From assembly GCA_012514145.1 (NCBI GenBank), contig JAAZAV010000019.1, positions 1 to 64,000 on the forward strand: 64,000 nt of DNA, given 5' to 3'. The stretch is from Clostridiales bacterium (lineage in GTDB: Bacteria; Bacillota; Clostridia; Oscillospirales; CAG-272). The notes under the pieces were generated by a model. It searched no databases. It had not been told where the DNA came from and worked only from the letters and a program-made list of their open reading frames with translations. Of this stretch, positions 17,273-26,490 are shown piece after piece. The translations under genes were made by a program, and so were the position numbers. Within the stretch, counting starts at the first letter, position 1. The number at the start of each line of letters is the position of its first letter.

Positions 17273-17738
17273 CCCGCCGCTATAATCGCTTGGATCCCGC
17301 CTGCAGGACGACGAGACGGCGGCACGGCTGCTCTACTATTAGTCCATACCGAAGGATAATCCGCTTGTGAAGAATTTCATCGTGGCAGCCCAATGGCATA
17401 ATATCAAAAGTGATTGAGACCTGTAAGTTATATCGGCAGATTGCCGCGGCGGATGCCGTACGGGTTTCAATCACTTTTCTTCTTTTATCAATACCGGTTT
17501 TTCATCTATCCATATCGGTTTTTCATCTTCAGCAGTGAATTATTATATAATGTTTCAATATCCAAAACAGCTCTTGACACGCCGACCGCCGCCGTATGAT
17601 TTGGGACAGGACACACTGCAAAATTTTATTTTAATTACTATTTACAAAATTATATTTATATGATATTGTGGAACAGGCATAGGATGGAAGTAATGTTCGT
17701 GTCTGATTAATAAAAACTGAATTAAGGAGGACTTTGTT
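17273..17738. other. 466-base gap with a possible gene remnant
   Basis: No intact gene. One frame reads LQDDETAARLLYY, a TAG at 17340, then KDNPLVKNFIVAAQWHN and a TGA at 17415, which looks like a broken 3' end of a gene I cannot identify. A long hairpin follows at 17406-17478. Near 17490-17530 CGGTTTTTCATCT occurs twice. A possible promoter for the SLH gene (TTTACA, 17 bases, TATTGT) lies near 17640-17670. Confidence 0.35.
17406..17478. repeat. Long imperfect hairpin
   Basis: Arms of 20 bases (17406-17425 and 17459-17478) begin AAAAGTGATT and end AATCACTTTT. They pair fully in RNA with two G-U pairs, around a GC-rich centre. A pyrimidine-rich run follows. It may end nitroreductase transcripts or be a small mobile-repeat relic. 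Confidence 0.45.
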
Positions 17739-18836
17739 ATGAAAAAACGATTATTTGGCATTATTGCGGCACTCGTTTTATGCTCATCGCTTTTATCTTT
17801 GGCAGCATTGGCAGCAGACATGAACTTTACGGACGTACAACCGGGCGACTGGTTCTACAACGATGTGAAAACTGCTGTTGAGAGCGGTCTTGTCAATGGA
17901 AAATCCGATACGATATATGCGCCTGATGACAACCTTACCTATGCCGAGGCTGTTAAACTGGCTGCATGTATGCACCAGTTGTATTCCACGGGCAGCGTCA
18001 CCTTGAAAATCGGCAATCCGTGGTATCAAAGCTTCGCAAACTACTGCAAGCTGAACAACATCATAAGCAAGGATTATAATTGGGAGGCTAACGCAACCAG
18101 AGCCGGGTACATGGATATCTTCTCCCGCGCCCTGCCGGATACTGCATTGTCCCCGATTAACACCGTTCCCGACAATTCGATTCCCGATGTCCCTTCGACA
18201 CACGAATTCGCTTCGGAGATTTATAAGCTCTATCGTGCCGGCATATTACAGGGTGTCGATAAAGAGCATAACTGCAACCCGGGAAGCAACATCAAACGCA
18301 GTGAAGTAGCGGCTATCCTTACCCGTATGATGAACGTGGATAAGAGAGTCACGTTTAATATCGGTAAAAAGCTTGCGATTACGGATCATCCTGCAAACGC
18401 GGAAGGAAAAGCGAGAGATACGATAAAGTTCACTGTAAAAGCCGATGGAGACGAGCTGAAATACCGATGGCAGATGAAAGATGAAGACAAATTCAATGAT
18501 ATAAAAGACTCTTTTGTCATCGACGGATCTGCCACCGATAAGCTCAGCATAACTCTGCCGATTAAAGTAGAGAGTTTCACAGTTTATGTCAGATGCGTAG
18601 TCAGCGACAAATACGGGAAATCTGTTACCTCAAAGGAAGCGGCTTTGAAAGTGTCTGCCTCCGGAATATTCCGTCCCTCTAAGCCCGGTTTCGACATTGA
18701 TAGTGAGATTGTTTTCAATCCCGGTACTATATTCAAACCCGGCTTTGACCCCGGTATGTTTGACCCGGATTTTAAATACAAAAATCCAATTGTTCCAATT
18801 ATTCCAATTGACCCGGTTGATCCGATTAAACCCTGA
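17739..18836 (+). CDS. SLH-domain cell-surface protein
   Basis: A 365-residue secreted protein, probably bound to secondary cell-wall polymer through S-layer homology domains. Signal peptide of about 26 residues ends ALAA. SLH repeats are visible at about 29-75 (FTDVQPGDWFYNDVK), 93-135 (WYQSFANYCKLNNII) and 155-200 (EIYKLYRAGILQG, then SEVAAILTRMM). Residues about 205-308 resemble an Ig-like domain with RWQMKD and YVRCVVSDKYG. The last 50 residues are low complexity, with Phe/Asp/Pro/Gly repeats and then a Pro-Ile-Val-Asp repeat ending DPIKP. AAGGAGG lies 8 bases before the ATG. The gene is more AT-rich than its neighbours. Confidence 0.88.
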   Translation: MKKRLFGIIAALVLCSSLLSLAALAADMNFTDVQPGDWFYNDVKTAVESGLVNGKSDTIYAPDDNLTYAEAVKLAACMHQLYSTGSVTLKIGNPWYQSFANYCKLNNIISKDYNWEANATRAGYMDIFSRALPDTALSPINTVPDNSIPDVPSTHEFASEIYKLYRAGILQGVDKEHNCNPGSNIKRSEVAAILTRMMNVDKRVTFNIGKKLAITDHPANAEGKARDTIKFTVKADGDELKYRWQMKDEDKFNDIKDSFVIDGSATDKLSITLPIKVESFTVYVRCVVSDKYGKSVTSKEAALKVSASGIFRPSKPGFDIDSEIVFNPGTIFKPGFDPGMFDPDFKYKNPIVPIIPIDPVDPIKP

Positions 18837-18868
18837 TTAAAATCATAACAATTAAACTTAAGTGATTA

Positions 18869-18919
18869 AAAACCCGGACTATGCGGCACATATAATATGC
18901 TCGCATAGTCCGGGTTTTG
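18869..18919. terminator. Bidirectional terminator
   Basis: AACCCGGACTATGCG and CGCATAGTCCGGGTT form a 15-bp stem around a 16-base loop, with T-rich runs on both strands. It separates the SLH gene from the oxidoreductase gene on the opposite strand. Confidence 0.85.
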
Positions 18920-19037
18920 TTTGCGAATAATCATCCTGTCCAAAGCTTATACAATTCGGGCATGGCTTTTCTGCCTGTGTTCCGCATTCTCAGTCAATGT
19001 CAATAGGCTTGTTTGCCGTGGCGTAGGTGTCAGGATA

Positions 19038-20234
19038 TCACATTTGATCCGATTCCCTTACCTCCGCCGCGGCTATGCGTCCCAGCCTCTCGCCGATACA
19101 GATGCAGACCGGCATAAGCCGGACCGCCGACAGCGCCGCGTGGGTGACCGAGATGCAGCGGCCGTTGAATCGGATATTGCCGCCTTTAGCGGGCACGCAG
19201 CAGCCGTACGGTATGGAAAAGGGGTTAGCTTTAAGCGGGGCGCCCGATGCGCCTCTGCCCGACGCAGCATGTCCGCCAAGTCCGGCGCGCACGTTGTCGG
19301 CTACAATGTCCCGACAGGTTATTCCGTCTGCGATATCGTATTCCGTAAGAATGGTTTTGCCGATAAATCGCCGGCTCTCCCGCACGCCGATATTGTCGGG
19401 CACTGCTATAATGTAGCAGTTCTCGTATCCCGGCACGCACTCTTGCAGAAAGCGGACGATGCCGTCGAACTGCGCCCTTGCGGTTTTCTCCGCCCGGGTC
19501 AGCACAAAGGGGTCGGTGGGGTCACAGCCGCTCACCGAGGCGTTGCTCATATTGACATGCGCCGTGCCCCGGTTTATACCCTCAATCAGTATGACATGAC
19601 CGCCGGGGGGCGGTATGATTCCCGAATCCACATAACGGCGCATCTTCTCCTCCAGCTCCGGATGGGTGCCGAAGGTGGGATATACCGCCTTTGAATCGTC
19701 CACGCCGCCCACAATAAACTGGGGAGTCATGGGCTGCGGCTCCGAGTCTATCTCGTATTCGCATCCCGCCAGATATGCCGCGTCGCCGTTGCCGGTGGAG
19801 TCTATGAACAGTTTCGCACAAAGCTCCACTGTGTGACCGCTGCAGGTCAGCAGCAGGCGGTCGATATCTTTTCCGTTTTCCTTCATCACCGCCGAATATG
19901 CCTGCGAATGGAGCAGCAGCTTCACGCCGGCGCGCTCAAGCTCAGACATATAAAAGCGCTCCAGACGGTGAGGTGAATATACACCGCTCCGTCTGCCGGG
20001 CTGCGGGTCCTTTATATTAGCCGCCGCCTTTATTTCAGTGAAGAAGTCGCTTTCGCAGGCGCCGCACCAGACGTTGAGCATACCCGAGGTGCTCATTCCT
20101 CCGACACGCCCCTCCTTCTCGCAGAGCACCACCGAAACAGACGGATCTGCCACGGCAGCCGCCACCGCCGCCGATATGCCCGAGGGTCCCGCACCTATAA
20201 CCGCGATGTCGCAGGTGACTTTGTATGTGCTCAT
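19038..20234 (-). CDS. FAD-dependent oxidoreductase
   Basis: A 398-residue flavoprotein with an N-terminal dinucleotide fold: DIAVIGAGPSGISAA near residue 10, a Glu in VVLCEKEGRVGG, and the family DSTGNGDAAYLAGCEY block around residue 145. This is the FAD_oxidored group often found in polysaccharide loci. The C-terminal ISVTHAALSAVRLM is the second FAD contact. It starts 18 bases after the solute-binding protein gene at 20253 with GAGAGG before the ATG, so the two are probably one transcript. The substrate is unknown. Confidence 0.85.
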   Translation of the reverse strand: MSTYKVTCDIAVIGAGPSGISAAVAAAVADPSVSVVLCEKEGRVGGMSTSGMLNVWCGACESDFFTEIKAAANIKDPQPGRRSGVYSPHRLERFYMSELERAGVKLLLHSQAYSAVMKENGKDIDRLLLTCSGHTVELCAKLFIDSTGNGDAAYLAGCEYEIDSEPQPMTPQFIVGGVDDSKAVYPTFGTHPELEEKMRRYVDSGIIPPPGGHVILIEGINRGTAHVNMSNASVSGCDPTDPFVLTRAEKTARAQFDGIVRFLQECVPGYENCYIIAVPDNIGVRESRRFIGKTILTEYDIADGITCRDIVADNVRAGLGGHAASGRGASGAPLKANPFSIPYGCCVPAKGGNIRFNGRCISVTHAALSAVRLMPVCICIGERLGRIAAAEVRESDQM

Positions 20235-20252
20235 TACTTTTCCTCTCGTTTA

Positions 20253-21707
20253 TTACAGGTTGAATGCGGCTATGACTTCATTCAGCTTTTCTTTGTATAC
20301 AGATTCTTTTGATGTGTAGAGGGACATGAAATCGCGGCTTTGGGATTTCATGAGCGTTCGTGTTATCGTACCGAGTTCGCCGATTGCATAGTTGTATACA
20401 TAAGCGAAGTCGGTGGTTGCGGCGTTTTTGATTATGTCGAGCACTCGGACCGATTCGGAATCGCGCATATATTTTGTCTTAAGCGCGATTTCATAATATG
20501 CGGGCGTCAGATATTCGGCGCTGTATTCTGCGGCCGCCTGAAGCAATGCCCCGACCATGTCGCGCTTTGCATTGCCCAGAGTTACGGGTATGCAGAACTG
20601 CCCGGCATTGTCATGTGCCAGCGCGTTATATTCCTCCTGCGCTTCGTTGTACTTGGGATAAGGGATAACGCCGTAATCCTCTTCCATGTCGCGCAAAAAC
20701 CGGGCGGTGTCGAACCATCCGAACATAAACACCATCTCGCCCGCCGAGAGTTTGTTTACCATTGTCACATCCAGGCTTTCAAGGGACGCTGGATAGGTAA
20801 CTACTGCCGGATTCTCGAAATACAGCGAGTATATGTAGTCGATCACGTCGACCGTATGGGTATGGTCGACCACGAGAACGGGAATGCCGTCCTTCTTCTC
20901 GGTGTATTTGACGCCTGCATTTATGGCAAGGTGCTCGGTAATACTGCCCGTCATAACCGCGGTGCCGAAATAATCCGACTCATCCACAACCGAATCGCCG
21001 TTCAGGTCGCGATACGCATCCTTCAGATAGCCGCTCAGCGTGTCGAAGGTCCATCTGCCGTCGAAAACCAAATCGTACATGGCATCCTTTTCACTGCCCG
21101 TCAGATTATTGTATTCCACCGAATTGAAATACATGCAGCTTGTGCGGTGAAGGAATTTCAGCGATATGTCGCCGGTCATAAAAATTGTCTTCCCCGCAAC
21201 GGACATCTCATTCATGTATTTCTGCGCCCAGCATTCTTTTGTGAAATCCAGATAGGGAAAATCGCTCATCTCCCGGAAAAGACCCTTTGAAGTGAGCATC
21301 GCAAGACGATATTGTGCCGCGTTGATAATGTCGTATGCATCCTCGCCGACCTGTATGGTTGTTGTGACCAGACTGATCACATTATTCTCATGAACGGGTA
21401 TCGGCTCGATTGTGATGCCGAGGTTTTCCTCAAGCCATAATTTACGGTTGAACAGCGTGTCATTGACAATTTCACCGTCATTCTCGGCTTCCCATTCTTC
21501 GTGCTGAGAGAATATGGTTATCCTGCCGCCGGAAAAATCGAGTGCTTCGTACCATGGCGGCGCCGCTGTTTCGGTTTCTGTTTCAAATTGTCCCGTCGGC
21601 GCCTCAGTGTCCGCACCCTCGGACAGGTTATCTCCGGTATCGGAGCAGGCTGCGAGAAGGCAAACCGCCGCCAAAATTGCAGCAAACTTCTGTCTGGTGC
21701 TTATCAT
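20253..21707 (-). CDS. Extracellular solute-binding lipoprotein (family 1)
   Basis: A 484-residue lipoprotein with lipobox LAAC and Cys21. Landmarks: QVGEDAYDIIN, the calcium-loop-like DLNGDSVVDESD near residue 232, and TPAYYEIALKTKYMRD. Where the paralogues have PWW it reads TKECWAQKYMNEM, so the aromatic patch is partly changed. GGGGG stands 6 bases before the ATG. It is transcribed ahead of the FAD oxidoreductase, and no permease genes adjoin it. Confidence 0.9.
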   Translation of the reverse strand: MISTRQKFAAILAAVCLLAACSDTGDNLSEGADTEAPTGQFETETETAAPPWYEALDFSGGRITIFSQHEEWEAENDGEIVNDTLFNRKLWLEENLGITIEPIPVHENNVISLVTTTIQVGEDAYDIINAAQYRLAMLTSKGLFREMSDFPYLDFTKECWAQKYMNEMSVAGKTIFMTGDISLKFLHRTSCMYFNSVEYNNLTGSEKDAMYDLVFDGRWTFDTLSGYLKDAYRDLNGDSVVDESDYFGTAVMTGSITEHLAINAGVKYTEKKDGIPVLVVDHTHTVDVIDYIYSLYFENPAVVTYPASLESLDVTMVNKLSAGEMVFMFGWFDTARFLRDMEEDYGVIPYPKYNEAQEEYNALAHDNAGQFCIPVTLGNAKRDMVGALLQAAAEYSAEYLTPAYYEIALKTKYMRDSESVRVLDIIKNAATTDFAYVYNYAIGELGTITRTLMKSQSRDFMSLYTSKESVYKEKLNEVIAAFNL

Positions 21708-21755
21708 TGTGAACCCCCATATCTGATATATTTGTTCAATATGCTCTGATTTTTG

Positions 21756-21784
21756 ATTATATCATCGAATTTGTGAACAGTCAA
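21756..21784 (-). promoter_or_regulatory. Promoter of the solute-binding protein / oxidoreductase pair
   Basis: TTGACT (21784-21779), 17-base spacer, TATAAT (21761-21756) on the minus strand, about 50 bases before the ATG at 21707. Confidence 0.75.
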
Positions 21785-21840
21785 CAGTTAATCCAAGTAT
21801 AATTCGGCATTATTATATTACTAAATATAGTCGACAGCCC

Positions 21841-21869
21841 TTGACACGCCGGTTTTTGCAGTATATAAT
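21841..21869 (+). promoter_or_regulatory. Consensus sigma-A promoter of the acyltransferase gene
   Basis: TTGACA (21841-21846), 17-base spacer, TATAAT (21864-21869), 50 bases before the ATG at 21919. It diverges from the solute-binding protein promoter. Confidence 0.85.
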
Positions 21870-21918
21870 ATTATACACATCACTATAATATACACATTAT
21901 TATATTCGGAGATGCAGA

Positions 21919-23214
21919 ATGGAAGTAAATTACAACCGGGTTAATTTCTACGACTTCACAAGAGATGTGAAACCGCCGAACCGGTTCTTGGTGTGGCTGC
22001 AGTATGTGCTGTCCAGGCTGACCATGCCGAATGTGCCCTTCACATATGAGAAGATCGGCATTGAGGGGCTGAAGCCGCCTTTTATCCTGCTGTCGAATCA
22101 TATGCAGTTCGTCGATTTCAAACTGACGGCTCAGATAACCTATCCCCTGCCCCTCTGCAACATTGTGGCGATTGACGGCTACACCCACCGTGCATTCCTG
22201 CTGCGAGCCATCGGCTCCATACCCAAGCGCAAGTTCGTCACTGAATTAAACACCCTCCGTTCAATCAGACGAGTGCTGGACAAGGGAGCGGTGCTCAGTC
22301 TCTACCCCGAGGCGCGGTACACGCCCATCGGCACACTTGCCCCGCTGCCCGAATCGCTGGGCGTCATGTGCCGCAGGATGAAGGTGCCGGTGGTCATAAT
22401 TAAACATCACGGCAACCACCTTCAGAAACCCTTCTGGGATCAGCACCGTCCGCGCAGGGTGCCGCTGCACTCGGTGATGAAACTGATACTCACCCCCGAG
22501 CAGATTGCCTCCATGTCCTCCGAGGAGGTGAACGAGGCGCTGCGCCGGGAGATGTATTACGACGAATATCGCTACTGGCAGGAGAGCGGCTTCCGCATAA
22601 CCGAGCCCTACCGCGCCGAAGGGCTGCACAAGGTGCTTTACCGCTGTCCCGCCTGCAATACCGACTTCTCCATGCGCTCCTCCGGCGCCGAGCTGTACTG
22701 CAAAAGCTGCGGCAAGCGCTGGGAGTTAGGCGAAACCGGTTTCCTCGCCGCAAAGGAGGGGGAGACGGAGTTTAACCATGTGCCCGACTGGTTCGAGTGG
22801 CAGCGGGGCTGTGTCCGCGAAGAAATTCTCGCCGGCGACTACTTCTTCGAGGACGATATCGAGTTATATTCTCTGCCGGGTGTGGACAGGTATCACTATC
22901 TCGGCCGGGGCAGGCTGCGCCATGACCTGAACGGCTTTCTGATAACCGGATATCATAACGGCGCGCCCATCCGCATCGAGCGCAAGCCGCTGTCGATACA
23001 CGGACTTCATGTTGAATACGATTATTTTCGGGTGCTGAAAGGCCGTGACGCCATCGACATCTCCACCGAGAATGACAGCTTCTTCTGCTTCCCCGAGCGC
23101 CAGCTCATGCTCACCAAGCTGTCCTTCGCCACCGAGGAGATGTATTCCCTCGCCCGTCAGAATGTAAGAAGAAACCTTCGCGGACGGCGTACCAAGGATG
23201 CTGCACAAGCCTGA
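21919..23214 (+). CDS. PlsC-like acyltransferase with an added zinc ribbon
   Basis: A 431-residue protein whose N-terminal ~230 residues match the 1-acylglycerol-3-phosphate acyltransferase fold: the HX4D motif in LLSNHMQFVDFKL near residue 60 and the LYPEARYTPIG block near 130. It would transfer an acyl chain onto a lysolipid or related acceptor. A four-Cys zinc ribbon follows (CPACNTDF, then CKSCGKRW) near residues 243-270. A C-terminal 160-residue beta-rich part of unknown role completes it. Typical PlsC proteins are 200-250 residues, so this is an extended form. GGAG stands 7 bases before the ATG. Confidence 0.8.
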   Translation: MEVNYNRVNFYDFTRDVKPPNRFLVWLQYVLSRLTMPNVPFTYEKIGIEGLKPPFILLSNHMQFVDFKLTAQITYPLPLCNIVAIDGYTHRAFLLRAIGSIPKRKFVTELNTLRSIRRVLDKGAVLSLYPEARYTPIGTLAPLPESLGVMCRRMKVPVVIIKHHGNHLQKPFWDQHRPRRVPLHSVMKLILTPEQIASMSSEEVNEALRREMYYDEYRYWQESGFRITEPYRAEGLHKVLYRCPACNTDFSMRSSGAELYCKSCGKRWELGETGFLAAKEGETEFNHVPDWFEWQRGCVREEILAGDYFFEDDIELYSLPGVDRYHYLGRGRLRHDLNGFLITGYHNGAPIRIERKPLSIHGLHVEYDYFRVLKGRDAIDISTENDSFFCFPERQLMLTKLSFATEEMYSLARQNVRRNLRGRRTKDAAQA

Positions 23215-23370
23215 TTGTCGGAGGCTTATTGGCTTGGGAGTGGCGTGTGGTGAAGCCGACCGGCTTCGGGTGATTTACGGATGATATGACGGGGCTGCAT
23301 GGGTCGATATTAAAACCATAAACCGCTTAAAAGCCGGATCAGCGGCGCATAATAATAAAAACACGCAAAA

Positions 23371-23410
23371 CACGGGACATGACCGATAATCGGCATGTCC
23401 CGTGCTGTTT
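23371..23410. terminator. Terminator between convergent genes
   Basis: CACGGGACATG (23371-23381) and CATGTCCCGTG (23394-23404) form an 11-bp stem. The T-rich flank is stronger on the minus strand, so it mainly ends the solute-binding protein transcript at 23430. Confidence 0.75.
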
Positions 23411-23429
23411 ATGCAATTATAATATTTCC

Positions 23430-24920
23430 TCAGTTGATCTGACCGAAGCTGTCGACCACCTTGTCGATAGCAGCCTGAATGGCGGTGCCGTTCGCCGCCA
23501 TCGCCTGGGAGATGTCGTTGGAGGACGACTTCACCAGATTCTGGACGATGCCGGTGATGCCGCCGAAGTTGTAGGCAAGACCCAGGTCGAACACTCTCTG
23601 GGAGAAGACCAGGTCAAGCATAACAGCCGACTCCTCGTCGCGCAGGAACTTGGAGGTCAGCGCCACATCATAGTAGGCGGGCTTCAGCAGCTCGCAGGAC
23701 TTGGCTGCCATGGTCTCGAGGACCGCGCCGACGAATTCGGTGTCGGTACAGGAAACGGGAACCGCGGTGTAGGAACCTACCGTCCAGACCACGTTTGCGT
23801 ATTCCTCCTGATTCTCGTCATACTTGGGCACCGGTACGATGCCGAAGTCGGCGACCAGGTCGCGCAGACGGATGACAATCTGCAGGTTGGTGACCCAGAA
23901 AAGACCCCGTCCCTCCTGGAACATTGCGGTTGTCTGGAGATGGTAGCCAAGCGCCGAGGCTTTGTCGTGGTAATTATAGGAGAAGTCTTCATCGCGCATG
24001 ATCTTTATCAGCTTGTCAAGCACGCCGACGGTGCGCTCGGTGGAACCTATGGAGATTATCGGAATATCTGAGGAGTCTTTGGCAATAAGCCGGTCGCCGC
24101 CGCCGATAAACATGGCGTTGTAGTTCTCGTTCTGGGTGAGGTTGGCGAAGAAGTCGTCGGAACCTAATTCTCCGTCGCCGTTCAAGTCATGGGAGACGCC
24201 GGAGTAGAGGGTGTAGAAGTTGTCCATTGTCCAGGTGTTCTTCTCCACCAGGTCGTAGGGGCTTTCAAGGCTGAAATCCTCGACTATCACCTTTGAGAAC
24301 ATGGTGCACCAGGTGGCGTCGTTGTTGAGCATCGAGATATCGCTTGCCACAAAGTAGAGCCGGTCGGCGATGCTCAGGTCGCGGATGGAGCTCTGATCCC
24401 ACCAGCGCTCGGTGAAGTCCATGTACGGCATGTCGTACAGATCCATGAAAAACCCGGATGATGCAAGAGTGCCGCAGTCGCCGAAAGCGGGCATGACGCA
24501 CTGATAGGCGTCCTCGCCGGCACTTACCGACTTCTGAATGTCGGCGGTCACCGTTTTGCACTGATATTCCGCGATTTCAATGTTGAGCTTTTCCTCCACC
24601 TCCCGGTTACGGCGGTAGATAGCGGAATTGATGACATCTCCGTCGTCCTCCTCGATCCAGATGCTGGTCTCGCCCCACTCGTTGTACTGGGCGACAGCCT
24701 TGTCAAGGATGGTGAATTTAGCGCCTTCATAATTAAGGTCCTCGGGCAGACCTGGGTCAAAGCCGAGAGTAGTCCCGGTGACCTCGGCGGAGGGGGTATC
24801 GCCGGTTGAAGCAGTTGTGTCGGCTGCAGCCGGGGTGTCGGACGTTCCGCCGCCGCACGCGGCAAATCCGACGGTGCAGAGGGCAGCCAGGAGCAGTGCG
24901 ATGATTTTCCTGAAGTTCAT
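23430..24920 (-). CDS. Extracellular solute-binding lipoprotein (family 1)
   Basis: A 496-residue lipoprotein, lipobox FAAC with Cys22, starting at 24920 where GGAGG lies 9 bases upstream; the longer frame would run through a terminator hairpin. Landmarks: SAGEDAYQCV, DFTERWWDQSSIRD, a DLNGDGELGSDD loop near residue 243, and KPAYYDVALTSKFLRDEES. It follows the uracil-type permease gene on the same strand, but a terminator stands between them. Permeases of that family do not use binding proteins, so the pairing is probably not functional. Confidence 0.9.
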   Translation of the reverse strand: MNFRKIIALLLAALCTVGFAACGGGTSDTPAAADTTASTGDTPSAEVTGTTLGFDPGLPEDLNYEGAKFTILDKAVAQYNEWGETSIWIEEDDGDVINSAIYRRNREVEEKLNIEIAEYQCKTVTADIQKSVSAGEDAYQCVMPAFGDCGTLASSGFFMDLYDMPYMDFTERWWDQSSIRDLSIADRLYFVASDISMLNNDATWCTMFSKVIVEDFSLESPYDLVEKNTWTMDNFYTLYSGVSHDLNGDGELGSDDFFANLTQNENYNAMFIGGGDRLIAKDSSDIPIISIGSTERTVGVLDKLIKIMRDEDFSYNYHDKASALGYHLQTTAMFQEGRGLFWVTNLQIVIRLRDLVADFGIVPVPKYDENQEEYANVVWTVGSYTAVPVSCTDTEFVGAVLETMAAKSCELLKPAYYDVALTSKFLRDEESAVMLDLVFSQRVFDLGLAYNFGGITGIVQNLVKSSSNDISQAMAANGTAIQAAIDKVVDSFGQIN

Positions 24921-24934
24921 TTTGTGTTTCCTCC

Positions 24935-24974
24935 AAAAAAACAGACCCGGTATGTCTGATATACACACCGGGTC
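24935..24974 (-). terminator. Terminator whose U-tract abuts the next ribosome binding site
   Basis: On the minus strand GACCCGGT (24974-24967) and ACCGGGTC (24951-24944) form a stem, then seven T residues (24941-24935) run directly into GGAGG of the solute-binding protein gene. It ends the permease transcript or acts as an attenuator. Confidence 0.75.
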
Positions 24975-24989
24975 CGACTTTCAGTGTGG

Positions 24990-26339
24990 TTATTTGATGT
25001 CGGCTTCCGCTCCCGCCTTGCGGCCGAGTACGATGTTGACTATTATTCCGAGGATGAGGGCGCAGGCAATCTCGGTGAGGGTAACCGCTCCGATATTGAG
25101 GGTCATGCCGCCGATACCGCAGATGAGTATGACCGATACGGTGAAGAGATTGCGGTTTTCGCCAAGATCGACCTTCTGAATCATCTTCAGACCCGATACG
25201 GCGATGAAACCGTAGAGAGTGATACAGACGCCGCCCATTACACAGCTCGGTATGGTGGCAAGGAGGGTTACAAATGGAGCGAAGAAAGAGGCGGCGATAG
25301 ACATTATGGCTGCTGCGGTTATGGTTATAACCGAGGCGTTGCCGGTTATCGCCACGCAGCCGACCGATTCGCCGTAGGTGGTGTTGGGACAGCCGCCGAA
25401 GAAGGCGCCGACAATGGAGCCTACACCGTCACCCATCAAGGTGTTGTGCATACCCGGATCCACAATCAGGTCTCTGCCGATGATGGTGGAAAGGTTTTTG
25501 TGGTCGGCTATATGTTCGGCGAAGACAACGAAGGCAACCGGCACATAAGCCACCGCGACGGTGACGATATACTTGCCGTCGATGGCTTTGAGCCCCTTTG
25601 CCGCCGTCAGGAAGGTGAAATCGGGGATCCACTGCATATTGGAGAAGAGACTGAAGTCAACAATGAGCAGCGACTCATTCTTTGTTGCCATGCCGATGAG
25701 CGTGAAGATCACAGCCACAATATAACCGCCGAGTATGCCCATGATGAAGGGGATCAGTTTAATCATCTTGCTGCCGTAAACCGAGCAGATCATGACGACG
25801 AAAAGGGTAACCAGTGCGCATATGAAACCGACCCAGGCATGTGGGTTCATGGCGTAGTTGCCCGAGGAGCTGTCGGCGTACTTAAGAGTGTCAGCCACCG
25901 CGTTCCCCGCCAGCGAAAGACCTATTATGGCGACGGTGGGACCGATAACCACGGGGGGCATGAGCTTGTCAACCCACCCGACACCGAAGATTTTTACAAA
26001 AATTGCGATGATAATGTATACCAGACCGGCGAAGGCGGCGCCTATGATAAGTCCGGCATAACCCGCCTCAATCGACACGGCGCCGGCGAAGGCAGCTAAC
26101 ATGGAGCCGATGAAGGCGAAGGAGGAGCCGAGGAACACGGGGCTGCGGAAACGAGTGAAAAGCTGATATACTATCGTGCCGACGCCCGCGCCAAGGAGTG
26201 CCGCGGACTGGGACATGTCGTTACCGACGATAGCCGGCACCGCGATGGTGGCGGCAAGGATGGCAAGCAGCTGCTGGAATGCGAAGACTATGAGCTGACC
26301 TATTTTCGGTTTGTCTTCCACATTGTAAATCAGTTTCAT
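24990..26339 (-). CDS. uraA: Uracil/xanthine permease family transporter (NCS2)
   Basis: A 449-residue membrane protein of the nucleobase:cation symporter 2 family, importing uracil or a purine base with protons. About 12-14 hydrophobic segments are visible. The block GCPNTTYGESVGCVAITGNA near residue 315 matches the UraA-type NTTYGE motif and favours uracil over xanthine. N-terminal VFAFQQLLAILAATIAVP is also typical. GGAGG stands 10 bases before the ATG, and the gene has its own promoter. The leader is short, with no room for a riboswitch. The substrate remains an inference. Confidence 0.88.
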   Translation of the reverse strand: MKLIYNVEDKPKIGQLIVFAFQQLLAILAATIAVPAIVGNDMSQSAALLGAGVGTIVYQLFTRFRSPVFLGSSFAFIGSMLAAFAGAVSIEAGYAGLIIGAAFAGLVYIIIAIFVKIFGVGWVDKLMPPVVIGPTVAIIGLSLAGNAVADTLKYADSSSGNYAMNPHAWVGFICALVTLFVVMICSVYGSKMIKLIPFIMGILGGYIVAVIFTLIGMATKNESLLIVDFSLFSNMQWIPDFTFLTAAKGLKAIDGKYIVTVAVAYVPVAFVVFAEHIADHKNLSTIIGRDLIVDPGMHNTLMGDGVGSIVGAFFGGCPNTTYGESVGCVAITGNASVITITAAAIMSIAASFFAPFVTLLATIPSCVMGGVCITLYGFIAVSGLKMIQKVDLGENRNLFTVSVILICGIGGMTLNIGAVTLTEIACALILGIIVNIVLGRKAGAEADIK

Positions 26340-26380
26340 GTAGCTTTACCTCCGATGATGTATTTTATTTTATCTTGGGT

Positions 26381-26409
26381 ATTGTAGCATACCTTTTCGG
26401 GTTTGTAAA
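26381..26409 (-). promoter_or_regulatory. Promoter of the nucleobase permease gene
   Basis: TTTACA (26409-26404), 17-base spacer, TACAAT (26386-26381) on the minus strand, about 40 bases before the ATG. Confidence 0.7.
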
Positions 26410-26490
26410 GGCTTTTTTGCCCTCGAAACGCCGAATCGGAAATTTTCCACTATTCTCACACAAAGGGGAATATTTCCCCGCGTTTGATTG

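Noticed and set aside
17576-17602. Promoter TTGACA...TATGAT
   Set aside because: The spacer is only 15 bases, too short for a normal sigma-A promoter, and it lies 137 bases from the next gene. A better-spaced candidate is closer to the SLH gene.
24984-26099. Long open frame on the plus strand opposite the permease gene
   Set aside because: It mirrors the codon pattern of the permease gene, has no ribosome binding site or family motifs, and its composition (many His, Asp, Gly) is typical of antisense frames.
23430-26339. Solute-binding protein as partner of the uracil-type permease
   Set aside because: Permeases of the NCS2 family work without binding proteins, and a terminator separates the two genes.
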